Source: a virus
Virus record (IMG/VR): IMGVR_UViG_3300019776_000296
Coordinates: 1 to 64,000 of that record
Strand: one strand, 5' to 3'
DNA: 64,000 bases
The position numbers and the translations under genes are program-made. The notes beneath the pieces are model-generated. The model searched no databases, was not told where the DNA came from, and saw nothing but the letters and a program-made list of their open reading frames with translations. Every line of letters starts with the position of its first letter. Position 1 is the stretch's first letter. This document shows, piece after piece, positions 18,001 to 26,300 of the stretch.

Positions 18001-19077
18001 AACCCGAATTTGGGTACGCCAGTTCAGAAGGCTGGTGCTGCGCTTTCGAAAGCTGTTCGCAAGTGGGGCATTAACGCTGCGGGTGGCCCTGACAAGGTCA
18101 GCTTCGCCGCTGGAGGCGGCATGCTTGGCAATCTTGCTCTTCTGTCTAACGGTGAGTTCAGGACTAACGCTGACGCTACTTCGCATTATGGGTCTGCTCT
18201 CTTTGATGCGTTGAACTCCAAGGCAATTCCTCGTAATGCGATTCGCGGTTTCGCTGCCGGTGGTTGGCCGATCCCGATTCCCGATCCGATTTTGAATCCT
18301 CCTGCGGCACAAGGTGGTCAGGCTGCTGGGCCGTTGCCCATGACTCCTCCACCCCCGCCTGAGGCACCGACTGGGCCTGTTGGGCCTGATGGCGGTGCGC
18401 CACAACCGGAAATGAATTCTGCTGCGGCAGGGGCTGTTCCGGTTCCCTCGACCGGAGGTGCGCCGGGGCCGGGGGCGACTGCTCCCGCACCCGACCCCGG
18501 TGCCCTCCCCGGTGTGCAGGATGCGCTTTCAAGTATTGGTGGCATGGGTGCTTCGATTGGCGGCGGCGGCGTTGGTCTTGCCCAGCCGGGTGCTACTGGC
18601 ACTGAAGGCGGTGATGTTCGCGGAACCCTTGGTGCTGCACCGACTAATCAGGATCACAACAATCCTGCGTTGTCCGGTGCAGTGTCTGGTGCGGCTGCGA
18701 CTATCGGCGGTTTGATTTCGATGGCTGCTTCTGCGGCTTCTGCCGCTGGAGGGATGACTGCTCCCGGTGCGGGTGCTGGAGGTCAGGTTGCTTCCCAGTT
18801 CATTCAGGCCGGTTCCCAAATGGCTGGTACTGCAATCAATTCCGGCTTGAACATCCTGTCTTCGTTGCTGGTTGGTACTGCGACGAATGGCTCTACTGCG
18901 TCTGCGTCTGGCGTTCCTCTTCTGCCGCAACGTCAGCCAATGCAGAGTGGTGTTCCGGCCATCTCGCAGGGACGTGTTCATAACGGAGATGTTTACCTCA
19001 CTAACATGGATGAGTACCGGCGCACTCAGGAGCGTATGGATGCCCAGGCCGCTATGCCGTTCATTGGAAAGTACTGA
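12073..19077 (+). CDS. Tape measure protein with two peptidoglycan hydrolase domains
   Basis: 2,334 residues, GTG start overlapping the upstream stop by one base. Residues ~1-1000 are helical with coiled coils (SKAAADVKDLGSKAD repeats), and a hydrophobic segment lies near 915-935. Residues ~1355-1515 resemble an amidase_2/PGRP domain, with an ALHTSE His, a GHNWISDN His and a TDHRDPGP Asp as likely zinc ligands. Residues ~1570-1690 resemble NlpC/P60, with Cys in DCSGMV and His in GHTAV. The C-terminus is Pro/Gly-rich. It sets tail length, and the enzymes would open the wall for DNA entry. Two different hydrolases in one tape measure is notable. Confidence 0.93.
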   Translation: MASIAGEAAVRIVPSLRGFHSDVKRKLEAKRIDFDVNANAKIAGAEAKIDAFRKQQEARPVTVHVKTDWDGLKRDLAQVEHIFKRNSFSRALRLNVVVLGLDALPALAYGAAGAASSLDALGKAAFALPGLLGGALASVGTLGVGLHGVSDAFKAFGQSQKQAAQQARLIQDDNRQLANSYREYGYAVRDTIRDIQDLNAENRRSSLNVADAILGVQEAADRLRTGGQKTILDLRRDQLSYLQAVDRLAEVNTKAKRVSQDVAEANKKGVQGNEKVVDALDQINKNLEKLNTDKLEKVDEALGKVSPNMRAFIEATRGLKGEWRQLQDSVQDKLFDGLDKTIVDLAHNTMPMLENGMGRVATSYNGLIKSFATEIGSKNSTSLMDKIFGNTSVGVNKLSVGMKPFVDGILRLVKESSDFLPRLGDAGAKVGKRFDDWVTKISQDGRLDKWIDRGLDAFTSLGNIVVNVGSMLSSMSGAFDSATGNQGGFLKGIENFTKKWADLLKTPEKQTALRDYFKKTQEFIHDLKEAYRDVKPLIKDVLETAREWSLVLLKGIGGIASLSNAIEKNTGLVKPLLMLYFGYRTTKPVWEVLSNSFKAYTTLIEKASQNQTLGNLPGVQRTADNLKKWRGEAIQAANDVAAATSKANASTAKGAAKPESSASVFAQMDNEKKRRDAAGIGSSGNMSILDRQYIATTAYQQRQRQRAKDALAQWNLDERSKAAAIKAFEAANPAFSGSLPNPNADVSNARSSKAKLRKDAQRELRRRAAMEKFIGGTPTSSLNAPMQGPALPPQVLDELKNKADDTSKAIKSVGDESSKAAADVKDLGSKADTAATSVNKTGENSKKAKTEVADGGKKAKQAAKDNDALNSSASKAATAADNVGNASKTAAPKVKEIGDKAKAAANEVGDQRIGLGGRLVGLAGILGPQLGLMALIAGVSWGIQKMGEAHREAANAAKAQDDALKNLAGTLDQVTGAFTAQSYDQIAKDLQKVTPGGGFGSQEFNVLSLLPKLGMDTQQTIINAGDPTKAGAFQQDLGKLTELTRQEVEKSDVYQQNKTKFDRYGLDSNTLAKALLSDPASLAKVENAKGAMETVGNRSVPVVIPDLGKLATSLPNKDPFLTGFALNNIQMSQAQTGAGIFERNRQVGGAMPTSAGAGLFAPFNPNPQGFFIDPATLEGRAQINVKPDQATLDAWSEKGIRFQNNITAPYQVIIDPQYTDQYLQRLPGYASGGLVRGPGGPTDDKVLARVSPGEHVANASAVNYYGSDVFNALNEKKLPRFAPGGWPFPLNPANPAGPQPVTPQPSAAPVLPFVTQLVPNQWSHPRNVQGATVPNPDGGMMTDYNNNTTLAAPVKPSLIALHTSESSLGAGDLARSMRDEGKSYHYIVDKDGKTVISSVPTSLASRSVFDPGNNKTINIGMAGTFTDAAGNQRAFTREDWLSRSDQLRSTAALVAREAKANGIPAKVWTGGAEGAAGIVGHNWISDNIGVTDHRDPGPNFPWAEFQAMVDQEAAKQNAANLVPGLQQSPVAQNPMQPQAITTGPNGVVAAPGTPATQLQQGYTTPHAAYSLAALMNGRTKYKMGGFSPAEIDCSGMVSAVVNSYLGQNPFGERMNTVIEGDWLAKRGFVSGRGPEGSLRVGWYDQGGGENGHTAVTLPDGTNVESSSGVGVRMGGGAIGANADLFDHQMWLPASAFNGVVDPSMMGMAGAFMPGMQMPPGFGPLLTPGMDGLLPGGLSPDYLTGDQITSQRPETELDKMLKGWQNDPNLPQFLKPKELMSFFSSQTGQVASSLLGIGTNFLSGITGIDFNSIVGLAQNIGNAGMQAAQGWLPSYMTNPQSGDGTQSAAGTTQGLLDNLIPGGIGNLLGLGGSGGSGVDVSGASPGTDVAGGMIDGYVNGQLPLDDPAVQKAMADNGFNPGLVGGADSGSASMSEDAIRGAIDSMGSALGISKNPEAWVQAMMGAASSGSDLFTPEGNPNLGTPVQKAGAALSKAVRKWGINAAGGPDKVSFAAGGGMLGNLALLSNGEFRTNADATSHYGSALFDALNSKAIPRNAIRGFAAGGWPIPIPDPILNPPAAQGGQAAGPLPMTPPPPPEAPTGPVGPDGGAPQPEMNSAAAGAVPVPSTGGAPGPGATAPAPDPGALPGVQDALSSIGGMGASIGGGGVGLAQPGATGTEGGDVRGTLGAAPTNQDHNNPALSGAVSGAAATIGGLISMAASAASAAGGMTAPGAGAGGQVASQFIQAGSQMAGTAINSGLNILSSLLVGTATNGSTASASGVPLLPQRQPMQSGVPAISQGRVHNGDVYLTNMDEYRRTQERMDAQAAMPFIGKY

Positions 19078-19988
19078 TGGATACTATTGATTCGACCGCG
19101 AAGATCGAAGTGTTCGGTGTGCATGGCGAGTACTTCTGCATCTCCGGTGGAGGTTCCGGCATCGAAGGTGTGACTCTTCAGCCAAAGCTAAAAGGTGCGA
19201 TTGATGCGCCGGTCAAGTCTTTGTGGCTGCCTGGTGCATATGGTCAGACGTTTGTTGACTTCCGTTGGGAGCGAAGGGAAGTCATCTTTACGGTGACAGT
19301 GGCCGCTGACGATGGTGATGCTGAGACTTGGCATTCGCTTGATTCCAAGTGGAGGTTCGCTTGGGACTATGTCAAGGAAACAACGGTCAGGTTCACTACG
19401 TCTGATGGTTACCGTGATCTGAAATTGCGGATGATTGAGGAGCCTAAGTCTTACGAGGCTATGGACTGGGAGGGGAAAGACCCTCACTTGCATGCCGTTT
19501 CGACGGTGGTGATGACGTGCGCTTCTGAGCTTCCATTCTTCGTTGGGCCGTCAGACTTCTATGAGTGGGAGAGCATTACTGCTAAGGGCAGAACGCTTTT
19601 CAAGTTGAATGTTGACTGTGATGTGCCGGTGTGGCCTAAGTGGACGTTGTCCGATCAGGCTAGGTGGCGGCTTCCCGACTTCTCTTGGGGGAATGAGGAG
19701 TACGGCAGGGGCATCATGGATATCGGTCGAACTGTTGAGTTGCCTTTCTTGCCGAAAGGTGCTGGGTGCATTGCTGATTCCGATCCTCGCGTTCAGACGT
19801 TGTTAGCCGCAAACCGGATCAATCTTCAGGGTTTGTGGAAGGGCCAGGATTTGTTGTACCCCATTGCGGGAGGAACGTATTCGGAGATTCCTGTCGCGGT
19901 CAAGGAAGCTGTCGATGGGTTCGCGTGCCGACTTGAGGTTCCCAAGTGGTACACCCGTCCGTGGAGCCGTCCCGTTGGTGTTGTGTGA
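19077..19988 (+). CDS. Distal tail protein (Dit-like minor tail protein)
   Basis: 303 residues right after the tape measure, where phages of Gram-positives place Dit. It is Trp-rich, with a VKSLWLPGAYGQTFVDFRW region and a VWPKWTLSD segment typical of actinophage first minor tail proteins. It joins the tube to the baseplate. Confidence 0.82.
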   Translation: MDTIDSTAKIEVFGVHGEYFCISGGGSGIEGVTLQPKLKGAIDAPVKSLWLPGAYGQTFVDFRWERREVIFTVTVAADDGDAETWHSLDSKWRFAWDYVKETTVRFTTSDGYRDLKLRMIEEPKSYEAMDWEGKDPHLHAVSTVVMTCASELPFFVGPSDFYEWESITAKGRTLFKLNVDCDVPVWPKWTLSDQARWRLPDFSWGNEEYGRGIMDIGRTVELPFLPKGAGCIADSDPRVQTLLAANRINLQGLWKGQDLLYPIAGGTYSEIPVAVKEAVDGFACRLEVPKWYTRPWSRPVGVV

Positions 19989-20004
19989 AAGGTGTTGATT
20001 ACTA

Positions 20005-20754
20005 ATGGCTTATAGCCCGTCTCCGTATGATGTGACGGCTTCAATTTCGATTGCGGCTAACTCAACTTCGTCTGGATCGTGCGTCACCCAGACTGGCGGT
20101 TCTGCTACCTATACGTTCCAGTTGACCGGAACATGGACTGGTACTGTTCAGGTTCAGTTGACTCGTGATGGCACGAACTGGGTCAACGTGACCGGCTCAA
20201 CGATGGTGGTGAACGCCGCTACTGGCGCGTACCTCACGAGCGGCAGCATCACGGCTAATGGCTTGTATATGGTCAACGCTACGGGTTTCGCTGGGGCGCG
20301 GATCATTACAACGGCGTACACACTTGGGCCTATCACTGGGTCTGCTGTGCTGGCTATCAGCGAGGGAGTTGTTGCCGTCCAGGGCAGCATCAACGTGGTT
20401 TCCACTTCCACCACACCAGTTTCGCCAAGCACACATACTTCTGTTAGCACGGCATCGACTAACGCAGTGTCGATTAAGGCGACTGCCGGAAGCGTGTATT
20501 CCATTGTGCTGTCTAATGTTTCGGCTTCGCAAATCTTCTACAAGATTTACAACAAAGCCAGTGCGCCTACGGTTGGAACTGATGTTCCGATTGCTACCTT
20601 CCCCGTTCCTGCCGGTGCAACGATCTCTTATGAGTTTGGCGCAACTGGGTTCCGTTGCAGCACAGGGATTGCCGCTGCCGCGACGGCGGCTGCGGCAGCT
20701 ACGGATACCAATATTTCCGCTGCTGGCATGCAGATTGTTTTGGCCTACCTGTAA
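20005..20754 (+). CDS. Tail-associated beta-rich protein
   Basis: 249 residues, Ser/Thr/Ala/Val-rich. The first half reads as a beta-sandwich (YTFQLTGTWTGTVQVQLT). The second half (VSIKATAGSVYSIVLSNVS) resembles a domain often repeated in phage tail proteins. A surface or baseplate decoration role is inferred from position between Dit-like and baseplate genes. Confidence 0.65.
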   Translation: MAYSPSPYDVTASISIAANSTSSGSCVTQTGGSATYTFQLTGTWTGTVQVQLTRDGTNWVNVTGSTMVVNAATGAYLTSGSITANGLYMVNATGFAGARIITTAYTLGPITGSAVLAISEGVVAVQGSINVVSTSTTPVSPSTHTSVSTASTNAVSIKATAGSVYSIVLSNVSASQIFYKIYNKASAPTVGTDVPIATFPVPAGATISYEFGATGFRCSTGIAAAATAAAAATDTNISAAGMQIVLAYL

Positions 20755-20766
20755 AGGAATGCTGTT

Positions 20767-21120
20767 ATGGCTGTGAAGAATACCTGGATGAACGGTGAAA
20801 CCGTTCGGGCTGTTGATATGAATGCGCTTGCCACTGAAGCTAATTCGGGTATCAAGCGTATCGTCACCACATTCACCAACTCTGGTACTGTCGGGTCGAA
20901 GGCTAACACTGACTATGTCGCACTGATTTCTTCAGGGAATGTGACTTTGCCTACGGCTGTTGGCAATACGAGCAGAATCACTTTGAAGAACATCAGCAGT
21001 GTCAACCGCTTTGCGCTTGGCACGGGCGGTCAGACTATCGATGGCTCCGTGACGGTGGCGTTAACTCCCAACACTTCTATCGATGTTGTTTCGGATGGCA
21101 GTAACTGGGTTGTGATCTGA
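20767..21120 (+). CDS. Small tail protein with receptor-binding-like fold
   Basis: 117 residues. The N-terminus KNTWMNGETVRAVDMNALA is a common phage tail connector motif. The C-terminus (ITLKNISSVNRFALGTGGQTIDG) looks like a short beta-helix head of appendage proteins. ATG after AAAGGAATGCTGTT. Confidence 0.65.
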   Translation: MAVKNTWMNGETVRAVDMNALATEANSGIKRIVTTFTNSGTVGSKANTDYVALISSGNVTLPTAVGNTSRITLKNISSVNRFALGTGGQTIDGSVTVALTPNTSIDVVSDGSNWVVI

Positions 21121-21121
21121 A

Positions 21122-22876
21122 TTGTCCACTCTTCCTGTTGTACTTCCCTTTTCGCTTGAGAGTCTTCGTAACACTCAGCTTGACGATGTCGCAACCAATG
21201 TTGGTGCTTGGCAGGATCAGCTAAATTTCATGCGGCGTGCGAAGCCAATGATTTCGTTCTACCGCAACAGAACTGGCGGCGAGGCTGGGCTGGAGTACTA
21301 CGGCAGAGTTTCTTACCAGGACACTATCCGTGCCAGCTTCCCGTTCAAGAAGAACGTGTCTGCTCAAGGGATTCTTGAGCTACGGTTCGATCACTACATC
21401 AGTGAGTGGATGCGGTCGATCCCTAACGATGACACTGCACGCAAGAACATCGTTGTGCGCGTTGACTTTTTCGGCGGCAAGCTGCGGTGGACTGGTCTGC
21501 TGCACCACCATGCAGTGAAGACCCGTGACGGAATGCGTTACATGGAACTGACTTTCAATGATGATCTTCAGTTCTTGCAGTTCCTACTAGGACCGCCCAA
21601 TCCTGCGTTGCCCCTGGAGATTTTCCAGTGGCCTCGCGTGCTGCCAATTGTGGGGCCAGCTAAGTGGGCATGCTCAATTATGGTGCTAATCAACCTAATT
21701 CGCGTCGAGGGCAATCTCTACGAGCTACCGGACGATCCGTTTGATCTTGACTCGTGGGCCAACACTCTCAACTGGAATAACTGGCAGGTTCACATCAAGT
21801 GCAAGCCGCTGATGCTGGATGACAGTTCGCTGTGGACAGTCCTTGGAACGAGGATGAACCCAATCGATAGTGTTATTGGTGATGCTGTCGAGGACGCGCA
21901 GTTAACCATAAGGTGGAGAAGGGTTTTCAGCGACGAAGGCGAAACTGAAACTGGCCTTCTGTTCGGTGTCACACCGGCTAACGGTGCCCTCGTCTATGAG
22001 TTTGTTGATGACTCTGGCTACTACAGTCCGTTGACCGGCACGTTCCTTGGCGGCACGATCATCGAAGGAATGGTTCGTAGCGTTGTGCAGTATGCGGGTG
22101 GCTTGATTGAAGACACCGGCATGATGATCACTGACGATGAGACGTTGTATCCCGACGAGTATTACGGCCCAGGGTTTTTGGGCACGCTAGCTGAAGCACC
22201 GTGGCTAGTAATACGAGACACATCATGGTCACCAATAGAGACAAGTGAGTTGACATGGTCGCCAGCTACAGCAGTAAGAGTGGTGGTTGGTGGAGACAAT
22301 CCGGCGGCAGACGCGATAGCCAGGTTGATCATCGAAACAACCGGAAACATGTTGGGGTACTTCCTACTTGGAGGTTTCTCCAGCGCAGGCACTATCGCGG
22401 CAGATGTCGTGATGCCCTTCCTAGTCGGGACTATCGCCGCGTGGCTTGAGTGGAAGCATTACGGGCGTGCTGAGAACCTTGGGTGGGTTCACCTGTGGGA
22501 ACTGTATCAGCAAGGCGCAGAGAATAACTCGTGGTCTTTGAGTGCTATCGCTGCTTTGCGTGGTGGTTTCCTTGCGTCGAAATCGCAGACATCACATACC
22601 GTTTCGTTGCGTGGGAATACTTGGATCATCCCTGGAGTTCATTTCAACATTGGGAGCCGTATCGGTTCGACGTGTCGCGGCTATGACGACATTGTCTTTG
22701 TGGCTCAATGCGAGGAGATCATTCCTGCATGGGATCACTCCGGTGATGGTGCTTTGAATTTCCAGATCAAGATCGGTGAGAACAAGGCCGCTATGTCAAC
22801 TGGTGAACGTCTTGCCAGGTTGGTAAAGAAGACACGGGACATCTTGCAGAATATTGGTGTTCGCCTTGTCAGTTAA
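21122..22876 (+). CDS. Minor tail protein, Pepy6 Gp37-like
   Basis: 584 residues, TTG start 1 nt after the upstream stop. The architecture and the region LELRFDHYISEWMRS, MRYMELTFNDDLQFLQ and RVLPIVGPAKW are typical of the Siphovirus ReqiPepy6 Gp37-like baseplate family in actinophages. The C-terminus (WIIPGVHFNIGSRIGST) matches the same family. It is probably the baseplate hub (Tal-like). Confidence 0.8.
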   Translation: MSTLPVVLPFSLESLRNTQLDDVATNVGAWQDQLNFMRRAKPMISFYRNRTGGEAGLEYYGRVSYQDTIRASFPFKKNVSAQGILELRFDHYISEWMRSIPNDDTARKNIVVRVDFFGGKLRWTGLLHHHAVKTRDGMRYMELTFNDDLQFLQFLLGPPNPALPLEIFQWPRVLPIVGPAKWACSIMVLINLIRVEGNLYELPDDPFDLDSWANTLNWNNWQVHIKCKPLMLDDSSLWTVLGTRMNPIDSVIGDAVEDAQLTIRWRRVFSDEGETETGLLFGVTPANGALVYEFVDDSGYYSPLTGTFLGGTIIEGMVRSVVQYAGGLIEDTGMMITDDETLYPDEYYGPGFLGTLAEAPWLVIRDTSWSPIETSELTWSPATAVRVVVGGDNPAADAIARLIIETTGNMLGYFLLGGFSSAGTIAADVVMPFLVGTIAAWLEWKHYGRAENLGWVHLWELYQQGAENNSWSLSAIAALRGGFLASKSQTSHTVSLRGNTWIIPGVHFNIGSRIGSTCRGYDDIVFVAQCEEIIPAWDHSGDGALNFQIKIGENKAAMSTGERLARLVKKTRDILQNIGVRLVS

Positions 22877-22879
22877 AAT
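22874..22879 (+). promoter_or_regulatory. Possible -10 element before tail fibre genes
   Basis: TAAAAT overlaps the stop of the baseplate gene, 30 nt before the next start, with a TTGTGCGGCAA mini-hairpin in the leader. No good -35 is seen, so this is tentative. Confidence 0.3.
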
Positions 22880-22908
22880 GGTTGTGCGGCAATACATTAG
22901 GAGCAGAT

Positions 22909-23355
22909 GTGCGCGGAGTTATCCATCCACCAGACCCTAGTAATCCCAAGGGCATGGCATTCATCATGGGTGCCGGGTTCGTTGACCCTCGCGCCGGGAA
23001 GACGTGGGCTGATCGTGAGCCTATGGCACTTGTTCAATCGTGGGAGCCTACGTCTGAGTTGTGGTGGGAGCTTGGATTACGTTGGCACCCAGAGCTTGCC
23101 ACTAAGTGGCTTAAGGGTGGCGGTCAGTTTCAGGTTGCTGAAATAGTTTCGGAGAAGCCTGAAGAGCGAACGCTTGAGCAGGACGCTGAGGAAGTCATGG
23201 ATTTCCTTGCTAGCGAAAATCCTGAGTTTGCAAAGACTTTGAAGCGTGTGCGTGATTGCGGCTCCGACGAGGAGCGTGCTGCTCTGCTCCGCGAGTTTGA
23301 GCAGAACATCAAATCGATGACGAAGATGAGTGAATACATTAGGGGCGAAGAGTGA
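22909..23355 (+). CDS. Hypothetical tail-region protein
   Basis: 148 residues from the GTG at 22909 after TTAGGAGCAGAT. The in-frame GTG at 22882 lacks a binding site. The N-terminal half is Trp/Pro/Gly-rich, and the C-terminal half is acidic and helical (EERTLEQDAEEVMDFL). The stop overlaps the fibre GTG. It could be a fibre chaperone or connector; family not recognised. Confidence 0.7.
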   Translation: MRGVIHPPDPSNPKGMAFIMGAGFVDPRAGKTWADREPMALVQSWEPTSELWWELGLRWHPELATKWLKGGGQFQVAEIVSEKPEERTLEQDAEEVMDFLASENPEFAKTLKRVRDCGSDEERAALLREFEQNIKSMTKMSEYIRGEE

Positions 23356-26300
23356 CGATCCCGTTTGATCCAACGCCGACTGAGCCGACTCCTGCTATCA
23401 ATCAGCTTGATGGCACGGTGATGGGTGCTGCGCTGTCTGGGCTGTCTGGCCGCACTGAGGCAAATGTCAAGTCAACACTGAAATCCCAACTGCAAAACAA
23501 CAATACGTCTTCATGGTCAACACTGTGGGATCAGTTCAAGGAACAGATCAAGAGTCCGTTCACGTTCGACAATGTTTCGACCGGCGGTAACATCCTTGCG
23601 AATCCTGGTTTTGAGAACAGTGCTTTTGCTTTGGTTGGAGCGAATTCTCCTGCGTACAACACTGTTTCGGCTTATGTGCTTAACGGCACCCGATCTTGCC
23701 GGTTGGCCGGTGGCGGCTCGTCTCTAGTTGCCAAGGCTTACTTGTACTCCAATGCGACTACGAGCATTGCGATTCCGTGTTCGCAGTATGAGTGGTTTTA
23801 CCTGGAGTGCTATGTCAAGGGTGATGCCACTAACGTGCAGACCAGTGGTGGCACTGGTGGTGTGCGTATTGGTGTCGAGTGGTTCAATTCTTCAGGCACT
23901 GCAACGTATTTGAATGCTGGTTCGCTAGATGCGACTACGGCATTGAAGGCTGGTTGGACGAAGCTGTCGGGCTATGTGCAGATGCCGGTTGGTGCGGTGT
24001 CTTACAAGCCTATGGTGTCTTTGACAACTGGTGTTCCGGTCACTGAGAAGTACTACTTTGACCAGTGCGTGCTGAAGGAACACACTTGGGCGCAGGGGAT
24101 TATTGATCGGGTCGCCCAAGGGATCAAGGGCACTAATGCGCCGACTGGCAATACGCTGCAAACGATTTCGGAAAATTTGCAGGATGCCTGGTCGAATTTC
24201 TGGGACGGTTTGATGGGTAGTACTGGTACTACCGGCAAGCTTCCTACTGATGTGAAGACTGCCGCTGGTGGTGTTCGTTCGACAGCGAATACTGCTTCTA
24301 CCAATGCAAATACGGCCAACACTGGTGTGCAGGGGACGGTCGATGGAATCTTCCAGGGAGTCTTTGGTGGATCATCAACTGGTAACTCGCTCACGCAGAT
24401 TGGAGCTAACCTTCAATCTGGCTGGGCGAAGCTGTGGGATGGTTTGACTGGTGGAAGTGGTTCTAGCGCAAAGCTTCCTGGTGATGTTCAGACTGCTGCC
24501 GGGTCTGTCCGTTCGACGGCCAACACCGCGTCAACGAATGCGAACACGGCTAACACTAGTGTTCAGTCAACAGTTGATGGTATCCACCAAGCTGTACAAG
24601 GCGGTTCTGCTACTGGCAATGGTTTGACAACCATCAAAACCAATCTTGCTTCTGTGTGGAACAACTTGTGGGATGGTCTGAGCGGCAATGCAAGTCAGAC
24701 TTCCAGCGGTAAAATTTTTAGTGACCTGTTCACTGCTGGTGGGGCAGCCCGTAGTAGGGCTGAGCTTGGCGTGTCTAACGCGGCTACGGCGCAAAGCTCA
24801 GCTACTACCGCTGATGGTAAAGCCGTTACCGCACAGACAAACTTGCAAACAACCGTTGACGGTATCCATCAGGCTGTCCAGGGTGGTGCTGGAACTAACA
24901 ACAGTTTCACGTCGGTCAAAACCAACCTTGCCTCAGTATGGAATAACTTGTGGGATGGGTTGAGCGGCAACTCAACTCAAGCATCGACTGGCAAGATTTT
25001 CAGTGACTTGTTCACTGCTGGTGGTGCTGCCCGTAGCCGCGCAGAGTTGGGTGTGTCGAATGCTGCGACGGCCCAGAGTTCGGCTACTACGGCAGATGGG
25101 AAAGCTGTTACGGCACAAACGAATCTACAAACCACTGTCGATGGAATTCATCAGGCTGTTCAGGGTGGATCATCAACGAACAACGGTTTCACGTCGGTCA
25201 AGACGAACCTGGCTTCAGTGTGGAATAACCTTTGGGATGGCTTGAGCGGCAATGCAAGTCAGACTTCTAGCGGCAAGATTTTTAGTGATCTGTTTACTGC
25301 CGGTGGGGCTGCTCGCAGTAGGGCTGAGCTTGGTGTGTCTAACGCGGCCACAGCACAGACCGCTGCAACTACCGCTGATGGGAAAGCTGTTGCGGCTGAC
25401 GGCAAAGCCGTTGTTGCTCAAGGTCTTACATCAACATTGATGCTGACTGGCTCAAATATGTTGCCTAACGGCAGCTTTGAAAATAGCAGCTTCTTCCTAC
25501 AGAACGTGGGCGGCAGCTACTCGACTGAGCAAAAGAACTCTGGCACTCAGTCAGCGAAGGTCATATCCAATGCCAGTAGTGCTTACGTTTACGTCACCGC
25601 CGATACCACTGCGACGAAGCCAATCAGTGGAATTGTGGCGGGTGATGTTCTGTATCTTGAGTTTTGGGTATATGGCAAGTCTACAAACGTGCAGACAACT
25701 GGCGGCACTAATGCTATCCAGATGGTCATTGGCTGGCAGAATAGTTCCCTCACTAGTACCGGCTTCGCATTCCTTCAGCGCACCGCTTCGACTGCTCTCA
25801 ATAATGGGTGGACGAAGGTTAGCGGTTACACCACGGCGGCACCGGCAGGCACAACTAACTTTCGTGCCTATCTTGAACTGACCGGCAATGTTGCAACTGG
25901 TGAGACGTATTACTTCGATGATGTTGTTGTACAACGGGTTACGGAAGGTTACGTCGCTGATGGTAAAGCGGCCACCGCTCAGACTAATTTGCAGACCACA
26001 GTGGACGGTATTCACCAAGCGGTCCAGGGTGGTGCGGCAACCAATAACGGGTTCACGTCAGTCAAGACAAACCTTGCTGCTGTATGGAATAACTTGTGGG
26101 ATGGTTTGAGCGGCACTGGTTCTCAAACGTCAACAGGAAAAGTTGTAGGCGACCTATTCGCTGCTGGTTCTACTGCTAGGAGCCGTGCGGAGACAGGTAT
26201 AACGAACGCTGCGACAGCAGACGCGAAAGCTGTCACCGCTGACGGCAAAGCTGTTACAGCAGACGGGAAAGCTGTCACGGCAGATGGGAAAGCTGTCACG